64,000 nucleotides of DNA from Nonomuraea guangzhouensis. Lineage in GTDB: Bacteria > Actinomycetota > Actinomycetes > Streptosporangiales > Streptosporangiaceae. Positions within the stretch are counted from its first letter, which is position 1, and every line of letters begins with the position of its first letter. The notes beneath the pieces were generated by a model. The model did not search any database and had not been told where the DNA came from. It saw nothing but the letters and a program-made list of their open reading frames with translations. The stretch spans positions 1 to 64,000 of the forward strand of contig NZ_JAHKRM010000012.1 of NCBI RefSeq assembly GCF_019396345.1, given 5' to 3'. Made by a program: the position numbers and the translations under genes. Shown here piece by piece: positions 8,316 through 16,895 of the stretch.

Positions 8316-9519
8316 CCCTTTGCCCCTTCCCTGTCTGTACGGCGGTCTGTACGGCGGTCTGTACGGCGGCTGCCTGGCTCCAGCGGTTTCCGCCCGAGCC
8401 GAACCGGGTCTGCCGCACCACGCCACCGGCGACCTTCATCCGCTCGCCCTGGACGACGCCCCGGTGGACGGACAGCGTCACGCTGCCGCCGACCTCGCCG
8501 ACCAGCCGGTCGATCGCCTCCCGTGCCGCCTGCGCGGCGGGCTCGAGCCATCGCGCCTCGTACATCGCGGCGCCCAGAACGGTGGCCATCCGGTCGTAGA
8601 GTTCGCGGCTCGCCGCGTCGAGGCTGGCCTGAAGGAGACGGGTCCACGCGCGGCCGAGCAGTTCCAGCCCGGGCGCCTCGTAGATGCCCCGGCAGACCGT
8701 GCCGATGATGCGCCGCTCGACCACGTCGCGGAGCCAGACGCCATGCCGCGCACCGATCTCGTTGGCCCGCGTCATCCACTCGACCGGCTCGGGCCCGCTG
8801 CCGTTGACGTCGGCGACCCGTCCGTCGCGGAAGGTGACCGTGACGATCTCCGGCTCGTCCGGGGTCTGCCCAGGCCACTTGCTCCACCGTGGATCGAGCC
8901 GGGTGACCGGCGTTTCGAGGTCTTCCAGTTCGGCCGACTCGTGCGAGATGCCGGCGAGGTTGGCGTCGGTGGACCGCTCGGCGCTGCTGCCCGGGTCGAG
9001 GTGCAGTCCGTGCTCGACGACGGCCGCGAGCATGGTCTCGCGATCGGGGAAGCGCTCAAGCGCCCGCGCGTTTGTCCACGGCTCGATGATGGGCAACTCC
9101 GGTGCGACCTGGGCGCCGTAACGCGCGAAGCGGCGCTGGTCGTTGCCCCCGCCTACACAGCCATGAGCGAGCGTCCGGCATCCGTCCGCCCGCATCACCG
9201 GCGCGACCTCGCTGACCAGCACGAAGCGCGCCGCACCGGTGGTATTCCAGTAACCGCCGTCGTGGCAGGCGCGATACCGCAGCAAATCCGATGCCACGGC
9301 GGCAATGGAAGATCGTAAATCCATGACGACGGCTTCGGCGCCGAACTGTCGTAACGAAGAAGCGAGCGCGGCCACCTCCGCGGGAGCCGCCTGGCCGATG
9401 TCGGCTATATAGTGCCTCGTCGGAGTGGACAGTTCATGAAGCCAGACCCCGACGGCCAGGGCGGAAAGTCCGCCCGATTGGAATATTCCGACACGTGCGT
9501 TGTCATTGGCTTGCCGCAC
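8308..9519 (-). CDS. Argininosuccinate synthase-like enzyme with altered nucleotide loop
   Basis: A 403-residue homologue of ArgG, recognisable along its length: FQSGGLSALAV at the N-terminal ATP loop, LAHGCVGGGNDQRRF, a TDANLAGISHESAELED segment matching S-DANL-G-S-EGG-LED, DEPEIVTVTF, NEIGARHGVWLRDVVE and GIYEAPG. Typical ArgG has SGGLDTS and HGCTGKGND. Here the Asp-Thr-Ser and the Thr/Lys of the second loop are changed, so the chemistry may differ from citrulline plus aspartate condensation. No argininosuccinate lyase is seen nearby. It starts at a GTG preceded by AGGGGAAGG and heads the leftward operon with the reductase and sulfotransferase. A role in making or modifying a guanidino/amidino group of the NRPS product is an inference. 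Confidence 0.85.
   Translation of the reverse strand: MRQANDNARVGIFQSGGLSALAVGVWLHELSTPTRHYIADIGQAAPAEVAALASSLRQFGAEAVVMDLRSSIAAVASDLLRYRACHDGGYWNTTGAARFVLVSEVAPVMRADGCRTLAHGCVGGGNDQRRFARYGAQVAPELPIIEPWTNARALERFPDRETMLAAVVEHGLHLDPGSSAERSTDANLAGISHESAELEDLETPVTRLDPRWSKWPGQTPDEPEIVTVTFRDGRVADVNGSGPEPVEWMTRANEIGARHGVWLRDVVERRIIGTVCRGIYEAPGLELLGRAWTRLLQASLDAASRELYDRMATVLGAAMYEARWLEPAAQAAREAIDRLVGEVGGSVTLSVHRGVVQGERMKVAGGVVRQTRFGSGGNRWSQAAAVQTAVQTAVQTGKGQRDA
8335..8370 (-). repeat. Three tandem copies of a 12-bp unit inside the ArgG-like gene
   Basis: Three adjacent copies of CTGTACGGCGGT (the last ends in C). On the minus strand they encode AVQT three times at the extreme C terminus of the ArgG-like protein, in frame, just before the start of the aldo/keto reductase. 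This is a minisatellite that can change by whole units without frame loss. Confidence 0.95.
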
Positions 9520-10321
9520 AGCCTTCCCCTAACGCTGGTGGATGGGATGCGATGCCGGGATCAATACGCCGACCGCCCCGGGCCTACCCACGGACGGCGC
9601 GTTCTCACACTTGCCGCGCAAAGGATCTCAGAATCGAAGTCCGCTGCTCCGGTCGGTGCTGGTAAGGGCTGATTCGGCCTATCTGGAAATCCTTATTTCC
9701 CCCTTCTCGAGGGTCGCCAGGTGATCATTTTCTATTCTTGATCAGGTTGCCCCGATGAACACGTCCGTGGATTGACAGGAGTTTGCCGGGGTAAAGCCGG
9801 GCATGCCTCTCGCGCCTTCTCCAGGCTGCGGTCCTGGACTCGCCTTTTGTCCTGCCGGAGCCGCACTCCTTTTGCGCCGCAGGCCAAGCGATCAGCCCGG
9901 GAACTCGTCGGCCGCACGCAGATCCGCGTGCGAATCAACGACATATCCTCGCAGGCCATAGCCCCTGACGCGGAGGTCTCCGCGCCGACTGCGGCGGCAC
10001 TCGGGGTTGCGAATCCCGGCGACCTGTTCCAGGATGAAAGTAACCTGTAAGACGCCTGATACCAGTTAGTCGATATGACGCAACATCCACGTCGGCCGAG
10101 TTGGAAGGGAGGAACTTCGGTCATCGAGGCGCATTAAGCGCTCCCGCCTGCGCACATTCACCGGAGCCCGGGAACCAGCGTTTCACGCGGCCGCCAATAC
10201 TTCTTGGACACCCTCGTCATGCTCGCCGAGGGCCGGTCCAGGCCGCCTGAAACTCACAAACCTGAATAGTGACCGAGCTGCCCGCACCAGGATCTGTTGC
10301 CGGTCGAGACTACGGAGCACG
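9520..10321. other. Divergent intergenic region, no convincing gene
   Basis: About 800 bp separate the leftward ArgG-like operon from the rightward A-T-R gene, so promoters for both should lie here. Short open frames exist on both strands (about 93 codons at 9772-10050 on plus, 130 codons at 9732-10124 on minus) but I recognise neither and codon use is unconvincing. A TTGACA lies at 9771-9776 with no good -10 partner. AT-richer patches occur at 9685-9740 and 10035-10085. The start of the next gene at 10322 is preceded by CGGAG. Confidence 0.6.
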
Positions 10322-13300
10322 ATGCCACGCCATCAGCAGACGCACCTGAGCGAACACGTTCTAACCGCCATTAACTTATCGCTGGGACCGCAGCATGCGT
10401 TCCCCCGGCGCAGCACAGTCCTCGACCTGTTCCGCGAACAGAAAGAGGCCGGACCCGACCGTCCCGCCCTCCGCTACCGGGGCACGTCGATGAGCTACGC
10501 CGATCTCGATGCCGTGGCCAATATCACGGCCCATCGACTGATCGGCAGCGGCGTATTGACGCGACAATTGATACCCGTACTCATAGCGGACGGGCCCGAA
10601 TTTCCGGCATCACTCTTCGGGGTGATGAAGACAGGATCGGCGTTCGTGCCGTTGGATCCGGCTTGGCCGATCGACCGTCTCAGCGCGATCATGGCCGAAC
10701 TGTCGCCGCCCGCCATCGTGGTGTCGCCGACGACCGTGGCAGCCATCGCCGAGCTGGAACCGGCCCTTCCCACGGTCATCGTCGACTGCGCGGAGCCGGG
10801 CGATCCGGCTGAGCGGACACCCCCGCCGACGGACCGCGAACCCGGACCCGAAGACCTGATCTACGGGTTTTACACCTCCGGCTCGACCGGCACGCCCAAG
10901 TGCGCGATCAACCATCACCGCGGTCTGGTCAACAGGCTGACCACGATGTCGCGCCGGTTCGGTGACGGGGCCGAGCACGTGACGCTGCAGAACAGCCGGT
11001 CTACGTTCGACTCCTCGATGTGGCAGGTGTTGTGGCCTCTGGTGTCCGGTGGGCAGGTCGTGCTGCCGCACCGCGACGGGATCCTCGACCTCGAGGAAAC
11101 CGCGATGACCATCGGCCGCTATGGCGTCACGATGACCGACTTCGTACCGTCCGTGCTCGAGGCGTTCGTGTCGCTGCTGGAGGTGCGCGAGGACCTGCGT
11201 GACGCGACGTGCGGCCTGCGGCGCATGCTGATCGGTGGGGAGGCGGCCGGCCCCGGCCCGGTGCACCGGCTGCGCGCGCTGTTGCCCCACCTCAAGGTCA
11301 CCAACACGTTCGGGCCGACGGAGTGTTCGATCGGGTCGGTGTTCCACGAGGTCACAGACGCCGACGCCGATCGGATCCCCATCGGGCGCGCCATCGACAA
11401 CACCGCCGCGATCGTGCTCGACGACGACCTCAACCCCGTCCCGGTGAACACGCCCGGCGAGCTGTATCTCGGCGGTGAGTGCGTCGGAGGCGGCTACCTC
11501 AACGATCCCGAGCGCACCGCGCGGGTGCTCGTGGCCAACCCCTTCCCTCAGATCCCCAGTGAAGAGCTCTATCGGACAGGAGATCTGGCGCGGGTCGGCG
11601 AAGACGGCCTGCTGTACTTCATCGGCCGGCTCGACGAACAGGTCAAGATCAATGGGGTACGGGTGGAGCTCGGTGATGTCGCATCGGCCGTGGCCGGCCA
11701 TCCGCTCGTCGGCAACGCGGTGGCGGTCGTGCTCGGTGAGCCGCCCGAGTCCACCTTGGCCTGCTGCGTCACGCCGCGATCGCCGGCCGATTCACCGGCT
11801 CCGGAGCAGCTCCGCGAGTATGCCGCGGAGAAACTGCCGGCCGAGCAGGTCCCGCACCAGATCGTGGTGCTCGACGCGCTTCCGCTCAACCACAACGGCA
11901 AAGCGGACCGCAAGGCGTTGGCCGCGCTCATCGTGGCCGAGCCGGCAGGCAAGCCCCGCCGGGACGAGCAGGTCGAGCCGCCGGCCAACCCGATGGAGGA
12001 ACTGGTCTGCTCGGCGTGGCGCGAAGTGCTCGAGCTGGACCAGGTCTCGGTGGTCGTACCGTTCTCCGCCTACGGGGGCACCTCGCTGATCGCCTACCGG
12101 CTCACCGCCGCCGTCGGCGAGCGGCTGGGCAGGCCGGTACGTCCCAGAGATCTGCTCGTCGCCTCCACCGTGCGCGCCCAAGCGGAGCGGCTGACCGAGA
12201 GCGTCGATGACGACAGCGCCGAATTGGCCTACATCAAGCACGACCTGGCCTGGCGCCCGCCGCAGACCCTGCTGCTCACCGGCGCGACCGGTTTCGTCGG
12301 GGCGCACATCTTCGCCGAGTTGCTGATGTGCTCCGATGCCGGGCTGATCTGCCTGGTACGGTGCTCCGACCCCGCTGACGGAGCCCGGCGGCTGGCCGAG
12401 GCCCTCGAGCAGTACGGGCTGACGACCGCCTGGCAGCAACTGCCCACGGCGCTCAGGACCGGACGGGTCGAGGCGGTCCCCGGCGACCTGGGCGGCGAGC
12501 TGCTCGGCCTGCCGCAGTGGCGATTCGACGCGATCGCGTCGGCCGTGTCCGGTGTCGTCAACGCCGCGGGCGCGGTGAACTTCCTGTCCGACTATCTGGA
12601 CCACCGCCCCGCCAACGTGCTCGGCGTACAGGAGCTCATCAGACTCGCCTCGGGCGGCGCCCGCGTGCACACCCTGTCCACGTTGAGCATCTTCCCGCCC
12701 GCCGGGCCGGCCGCCCCGCGCATCACCGAGGACCAGATTCCGGAGACGGAGCAGGTCGCCGCGGACGGCTACAACCGATCGAAGTACGTCGCGGAAAGCC
12801 TGCTCGCCGACGCGCACCGGCGTGGCGTCAGCTCGGTGGTGTACCGGCTCGGCGAAGTCTGGCCGCATCGGGCGACAGGCATGGCCAACCCGGATTCGCT
12901 GGCGCACAACCTGCTGTACGCGTGCGCGCGCACCGGATGCGTGTTCCCGACCGAAGCCGAGACCGACGTGACGCCGGTGGATGTGGTCGGCCGGTTCGTG
13001 GCCCGCGCCGCCACCGGCGACATCAAGGTGCCCGACGGCGCGATGCACGTGCTGTGGCCGGCCAGGCTGCGCTTCGCCGAGGCGTTCGGCGTGCTCGCCG
13101 ACCGGTGCGGGCTCGACCGGGTCGGCTATGGGCGGTTCCGCGGCCGTCTGGAGGCCATCGCCGAGCCTGACAAGAGGCTCTCCGGGTTGTGCGCGCTGCT
13201 GCCGCCCGCGGCCGCCGACCATGACGCGGCGCCGGCCGAGTTCGACCGGCTGTTCACCGACGGCTCGCGGTACTTCGACACCCAGCGGTTCAGCCGGCAC

Positions 13301-13402
13301 GCGGGCTCGTTGGCGCCGCCGCGGGCGGACGGGCTCAAGGTGCTCGACCGCTACCTCAGTGAGCTGACCGGCATCCACGCCTTCGTACCACAGGAGAGGT
13401 AG
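10322..13402 (+). CDS. NRPS protein A-T-R: adenylation, carrier and thioester reductase, no condensation domain
   Basis: A 1026-residue protein. The adenylation domain (about 30-545) has YTSGSTGTPK at about 184, FGPTE at about 330, YRTGDLAR at about 417, VRVELGDV and NGKADRK. The carrier domain (about 555-625) has an unusual YGGTSL core with Ser588. The reductase domain (about 645-1026) has the NAD(P) loop LLTGATGFVGAHI and the YNRSKYVAE Tyr/Lys pair. It activates one amino acid and releases the thioester as an aldehyde or alcohol. No C domain precedes A, so it either acts as a stand-alone carboxylate reductase or pairs with the orphan C domain at the end of the first NRPS. By eye the ten-residue specificity code is about D-S-W-D-L-G-T-I-G-K. 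A TTA codon lies at 10376. Confidence 0.95.
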   Translation: MPRHQQTHLSEHVLTAINLSLGPQHAFPRRSTVLDLFREQKEAGPDRPALRYRGTSMSYADLDAVANITAHRLIGSGVLTRQLIPVLIADGPEFPASLFGVMKTGSAFVPLDPAWPIDRLSAIMAELSPPAIVVSPTTVAAIAELEPALPTVIVDCAEPGDPAERTPPPTDREPGPEDLIYGFYTSGSTGTPKCAINHHRGLVNRLTTMSRRFGDGAEHVTLQNSRSTFDSSMWQVLWPLVSGGQVVLPHRDGILDLEETAMTIGRYGVTMTDFVPSVLEAFVSLLEVREDLRDATCGLRRMLIGGEAAGPGPVHRLRALLPHLKVTNTFGPTECSIGSVFHEVTDADADRIPIGRAIDNTAAIVLDDDLNPVPVNTPGELYLGGECVGGGYLNDPERTARVLVANPFPQIPSEELYRTGDLARVGEDGLLYFIGRLDEQVKINGVRVELGDVASAVAGHPLVGNAVAVVLGEPPESTLACCVTPRSPADSPAPEQLREYAAEKLPAEQVPHQIVVLDALPLNHNGKADRKALAALIVAEPAGKPRRDEQVEPPANPMEELVCSAWREVLELDQVSVVVPFSAYGGTSLIAYRLTAAVGERLGRPVRPRDLLVASTVRAQAERLTESVDDDSAELAYIKHDLAWRPPQTLLLTGATGFVGAHIFAELLMCSDAGLICLVRCSDPADGARRLAEALEQYGLTTAWQQLPTALRTGRVEAVPGDLGGELLGLPQWRFDAIASAVSGVVNAAGAVNFLSDYLDHRPANVLGVQELIRLASGGARVHTLSTLSIFPPAGPAAPRITEDQIPETEQVAADGYNRSKYVAESLLADAHRRGVSSVVYRLGEVWPHRATGMANPDSLAHNLLYACARTGCVFPTEAETDVTPVDVVGRFVARAATGDIKVPDGAMHVLWPARLRFAEAFGVLADRCGLDRVGYGRFRGRLEAIAEPDKRLSGLCALLPPAAADHDAAPAEFDRLFTDGSRYFDTQRFSRHAGSLAPPRADGLKVLDRYLSELTGIHAFVPQER

Positions 13403-13407
13403 ACGCA

Positions 13408-13584
13408 ATGGAAGAGCGATTCGCCGTGGTCGTCAACCACGAGGAGCAGTACTCGATCTGGCCCGCCGGCCGGGAGATTCCGACCGGCTGGCGCGCGGCC
13501 GACGTCGAGGGTGGCAAGAGCGAATGCCTGGACCATATCGCTCGGGTGTGGACGGATCCGCGCCCGCTGAGCGTGCGACGGTAA
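13408..13584 (+). CDS. MbtH-like protein
   Basis: A 58-residue protein. It has the conserved MbtH pattern: VVNHEEQYSIWP, then EIPTGW, then CLDHIARVWTDPRP. MbtH-like proteins bind the N-terminal part of adenylation domains and are needed for their folding or activity. It lies 5 bp after the A-T-R gene and 17 bp before the C-A-T gene, with the TAA sitting in the ribosome site of the latter (GGTAAAGGAGGAG). It is somewhat shorter than the usual 62-72 residues because the C-terminal tail is trimmed after LSVRR. Confidence 0.96.
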   Translation: MEERFAVVVNHEEQYSIWPAGREIPTGWRAADVEGGKSECLDHIARVWTDPRPLSVRR

Positions 13585-13601
13585 AGGAGGAGACCGAGAT
13601 C

Positions 13602-16600
13602 ATGTCCACACCCGACAAAGGTAATGTCGCCGAGATCCGGCGCGCCCTGCTGGAGCGGAAGGTCCGCCAGCGGGTGGCGGAGAAGGCCGAGCGGGAGCGG
13701 ATCGTGGCCGTCCCGCGTACGGACAAGATGGCCATCGCCGAGCAGCAGCGCTTCCTGTGGTTCCTGCACCAGATGGTCGCGGGCGCCCCGGTCTACAACG
13801 TGCCGTTCGCGATGCGCCTGCGCGGCCCGCTCGACGTGGACGCGCTCTCCGAGGCGCTGCGCGGGATAGTCGCGCGGCACGAGAGCCTGCGCACCCGGTT
13901 CGGCGACGAGCACGGCGTGCCCTTCCAGCGGGTCGATCCGCCACCCGAGACGTGGGACCTGCCGGTGACCGACGGGACCGAGGAGTCCGTGCAGGACTGG
14001 ATCGACGGGCAGGTGCGGGAGGAGTTCGATCTGCGCAACAGCCCGCCGTACCGGTTCGCCCTGTTGCGCCTGGGCCCGGATGACCACGTGCTGTCCATCG
14101 TCTGGCATCACATCGTCATCGACGGATGGTCCTCGCGTCAGTTCGCCGAGGAGCTGACCGCCCGCTACAGCGATCCGAGCGGCGCGGAGTTCCCCCCGCT
14201 GACCCTGCAGCCCGCCGACTTCGCGGCGTGGCAGCGGCTCTGGCTGCTCAGCGAGGAGCCGGCCAAGCAGATCGACTACTGGCACGCCGCGCTGGACGGG
14301 ATGGAACCGCTGGAGTGGCGCACCGACCGGCAGCGCCCGTCGGCACCCACCGGGGCCGGCCGTATCCACGAGACCCGCCTGCCCGACGATCTCGCACGGA
14401 AGATACGCGATCTGGCCCAGGCCGAGGGCGTCTCCCTGCTCGCCCTGACGATGGCCGGGTACCAGGTCGTGCTGAACCGCTACACCGGCCAGAACGACAT
14501 CGGGCTCGGTTCGGTCCTGTCCGGACGGACGCGCTCGGAAACCGAACCCATGATGGGATTCTTCGCCAACACGGTGGCGGTCCGCGGCGACCTCGAGGGC
14601 AATCCCGTGTTCCGCGACCTGGCGCACGCCGCCAACGACAACATCCTCGAGGCGATGGCCCATCAGGACGTGCCGTTCGGCCGCCTGGTGGAGGAGCTCA
14701 AGCCGGAGCGGCTGCCAGGACGGAACCCGCTGGTCGCGCACCTGTTCACGCTGCTTCCTGAGTCGATGATCGCGCGCTGGCGCCTGCCCGGCGTCGAGGT
14801 CGAGATGCTGACCCCGCAACCGGGCACGACCCGCTTCGACCTCACGTTCCAGATCAACGACCTGCCGGACGGCGGCCTGGGCGTGTGGATCGAGTACTCC
14901 TCCGAGCTGTTCGACCACGAGCGGGTCGAGCAGTTGGTGGAGCACTTCACCACGGTCATGTCCGACGCGCTGTCCAGGCCGGACGCCCGGGTGGACGCGC
15001 TGGACATCATGCCCAACGACGAATACCTGCACGTGCTCACCGAATGGAATCCCGCGCCCGGTGAGCTCGACGAGCGGCTGCTGCATGAGCTGTTCGCGGC
15101 GCGCGTGGCCGAGGCGCCGCACGCGGTCGCGATGCGGTTCGCGGGAGAGGACCTGACCTACGCGCAACTGGACGAGCGGTCCAGCCGGCTGGCGCACGCG
15201 CTCGTCGAGGAGTTCAAGGTGGCGCCAGGGCACGTGGTCGGCGTCCTGCTCGAACGCGGCTTCGACCTGCCGGCCGCCGAACTCGGCGTGCTCAAGGCGG
15301 GCGGGGCCTGGTTGCCGCTGGACCCGCAGTACCCGCCCGAGCGGCTGGCCTACCAGCTCGGCGACGCCGACGTGGTGGCCGTGGTGACGACGTCGGATCT
15401 CGTCGAGCGCGTGCCCGCGGACGTGGGACGGATCCTGCTGGACACGGACGCGCTCGACGGGCGGCCGGACTCGGCTCCTTCGGTGCACGTGGCCCAGGAG
15501 GACACGGCATACGTCATCTACACCTCGGGCTCGACCGGTACCCCCAAGGGGGTCATGATCCCCCACCGGGCAGTGGTGAACTTCTGCACCACTTTCCAGC
15601 GGATGTTCTCGGTGACGCCGGACGACCGGATCCTGCAGTTCTCCAACCCTGCCTTCGACGTGAGCGTGTCGGACGTGTTCTCGACGCTGACCGCCGGCGG
15701 GACCATCGTGGGCGCGCCGCGCTCCGAGCTGCTCGACCCGGAGACGTTGCAGCGGCTGCTGGCCGGCGAGCGGGTGACGATGGTGGACATCCCGCCCGCT
15801 GTGCTGGGGCTGCTCGATCCGTCCACTCTGGACGATCTGAGAGTGTGCTTCATCGGCATGGAGCCGTTCGGCGCCGACCTGGTCAACCGGTGGAGCAAGC
15901 CGGGGCGCGAGTTCCACAACGGATACGGGCCGACAGAGGTCACGGTCACCTGTGTCGACTACCTGTGTCCGCCGGAGCCGTTGGACGGACCGCCGCCCAT
16001 CGGCCGGGCGATGGCCAATCAGCGAGCCTACGTGCTGGACAAGGGACTGCGGCCCGTACCGGTCGGCGTGCCCGGCGAGCTGCACATGGCGGGCGCCGGT
16101 CTGGCCATCGGCTATCTCGGGCGGCCCGACCAGACCGCCGAGAAGTTCGTGCCCGACCCGTTCGCCGTCACGCCGGGCGAGCGCATGTACGCCACCGGCG
16201 ACCTGGTGCGCTGGAACGCCGACGGCAACCTGGAGTTCCTGGGCCGGGTCGACCGCCAGGTGAAGCTTCGCGGGCTGCGCGTGGAGCTCGGCGAGATCGA
16301 GCACGCCATCGAGAGCTTCGCCGGCGTGCGGCAGTGCGTCGTGACCGTACGCGACGCGGGCACGGCCTCGGCCTGGCTGGCCGCCTTTGTGGTCGGCGAG
16401 TTCGAGCCGGACGAGCTGCGCGAACATCTGAGCGGGCTGCTGCCCCTGCACATGGTGCCCACCGACTACGTCCGGCTGGAGCAGCTTCCGCTGACCTCGA
16501 CCGGAAAGGTGGACCACGCGCGGTTGCCCGATCCTCGCCCCGACGGCGGCGTGGGACAGGTCGAGCTGACCACCGAGACGCAGCGCCGGGTGGCCGGGAT

Positions 16601-16895
16601 CTGGCAGAGCCTGCTGAGCCTCGACCCCGACAGCATCGGCGCGCAGGACAACTTCTTCGTCCTCGGCGGCAACTCCCTGCAGGTGACCCAGATGATCTCG
16701 CGGGTGCGCGACACCTTCCAGGTGACGCTCGACCCGCGGCGGCTGTTCAGCTACCCGTTGCTCAGCCAGTTCGCCGCCCAGATCGACGACGCGCAGCGCG
16801 CGCTGCTGGGCGAGGAGGAGGTGGCGCGGCTGGAGGCTCAGGTCGCCGATATGCCGGAAGAGGAGATCGATCGGCTGCTGAAGGAGTCGAGCTGA
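13602..16895 (+). CDS. NRPS protein C-A-T
   Basis: A 1097-residue protein with one complete elongation module. Residues 1-40 are highly charged and helical (a docking-type segment). The condensation domain (about 42-460) has WHHIVIDGWS at 168-177, with the catalytic His and Asp intact. The adenylation domain has YTSGSTGTPKG at about 640, GYGPTE, ATGDLVRWN, RVELGEIE and TGKVDHARLP. The carrier domain has VLGGNSLQVT with Ser1025. There is no E, R or TE domain. A C-terminal charged tail follows the carrier (EEEVARLEAQ...). By eye the specificity code is about D-V-S-D-F-G-G-V-T-K. The ATG at 13602 follows a strong AAAGGAGGAG. The stop overlaps the thioesterase start (TGATG). Confidence 0.96.
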   Translation: MSTPDKGNVAEIRRALLERKVRQRVAEKAERERIVAVPRTDKMAIAEQQRFLWFLHQMVAGAPVYNVPFAMRLRGPLDVDALSEALRGIVARHESLRTRFGDEHGVPFQRVDPPPETWDLPVTDGTEESVQDWIDGQVREEFDLRNSPPYRFALLRLGPDDHVLSIVWHHIVIDGWSSRQFAEELTARYSDPSGAEFPPLTLQPADFAAWQRLWLLSEEPAKQIDYWHAALDGMEPLEWRTDRQRPSAPTGAGRIHETRLPDDLARKIRDLAQAEGVSLLALTMAGYQVVLNRYTGQNDIGLGSVLSGRTRSETEPMMGFFANTVAVRGDLEGNPVFRDLAHAANDNILEAMAHQDVPFGRLVEELKPERLPGRNPLVAHLFTLLPESMIARWRLPGVEVEMLTPQPGTTRFDLTFQINDLPDGGLGVWIEYSSELFDHERVEQLVEHFTTVMSDALSRPDARVDALDIMPNDEYLHVLTEWNPAPGELDERLLHELFAARVAEAPHAVAMRFAGEDLTYAQLDERSSRLAHALVEEFKVAPGHVVGVLLERGFDLPAAELGVLKAGGAWLPLDPQYPPERLAYQLGDADVVAVVTTSDLVERVPADVGRILLDTDALDGRPDSAPSVHVAQEDTAYVIYTSGSTGTPKGVMIPHRAVVNFCTTFQRMFSVTPDDRILQFSNPAFDVSVSDVFSTLTAGGTIVGAPRSELLDPETLQRLLAGERVTMVDIPPAVLGLLDPSTLDDLRVCFIGMEPFGADLVNRWSKPGREFHNGYGPTEVTVTCVDYLCPPEPLDGPPPIGRAMANQRAYVLDKGLRPVPVGVPGELHMAGAGLAIGYLGRPDQTAEKFVPDPFAVTPGERMYATGDLVRWNADGNLEFLGRVDRQVKLRGLRVELGEIEHAIESFAGVRQCVVTVRDAGTASAWLAAFVVGEFEPDELREHLSGLLPLHMVPTDYVRLEQLPLTSTGKVDHARLPDPRPDGGVGQVELTTETQRRVAGIWQSLLSLDPDSIGAQDNFFVLGGNSLQVTQMISRVRDTFQVTLDPRRLFSYPLLSQFAAQIDDAQRALLGEEEVARLEAQVADMPEEEIDRLLKESS

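Noticed and set aside
8335..8370. CRISPR-like array from the regular repeats
   Set aside because: Units are 12 bp with no spacers and encode an in-frame peptide repeat.
6625..8708. Plus-strand open frames over the sulfotransferase, aldo/keto reductase and ArgG-like genes
   Set aside because: The minus-strand frames carry clear family motifs and operon overlaps; the plus frames have none.
9732..10124. Minus-strand open frame of 130 codons and overlapping plus-strand frame (9772-10050) in the divergent spacer
   Set aside because: No recognisable domain, no ribosome site, and amino-acid composition typical of non-coding GC-rich DNA.
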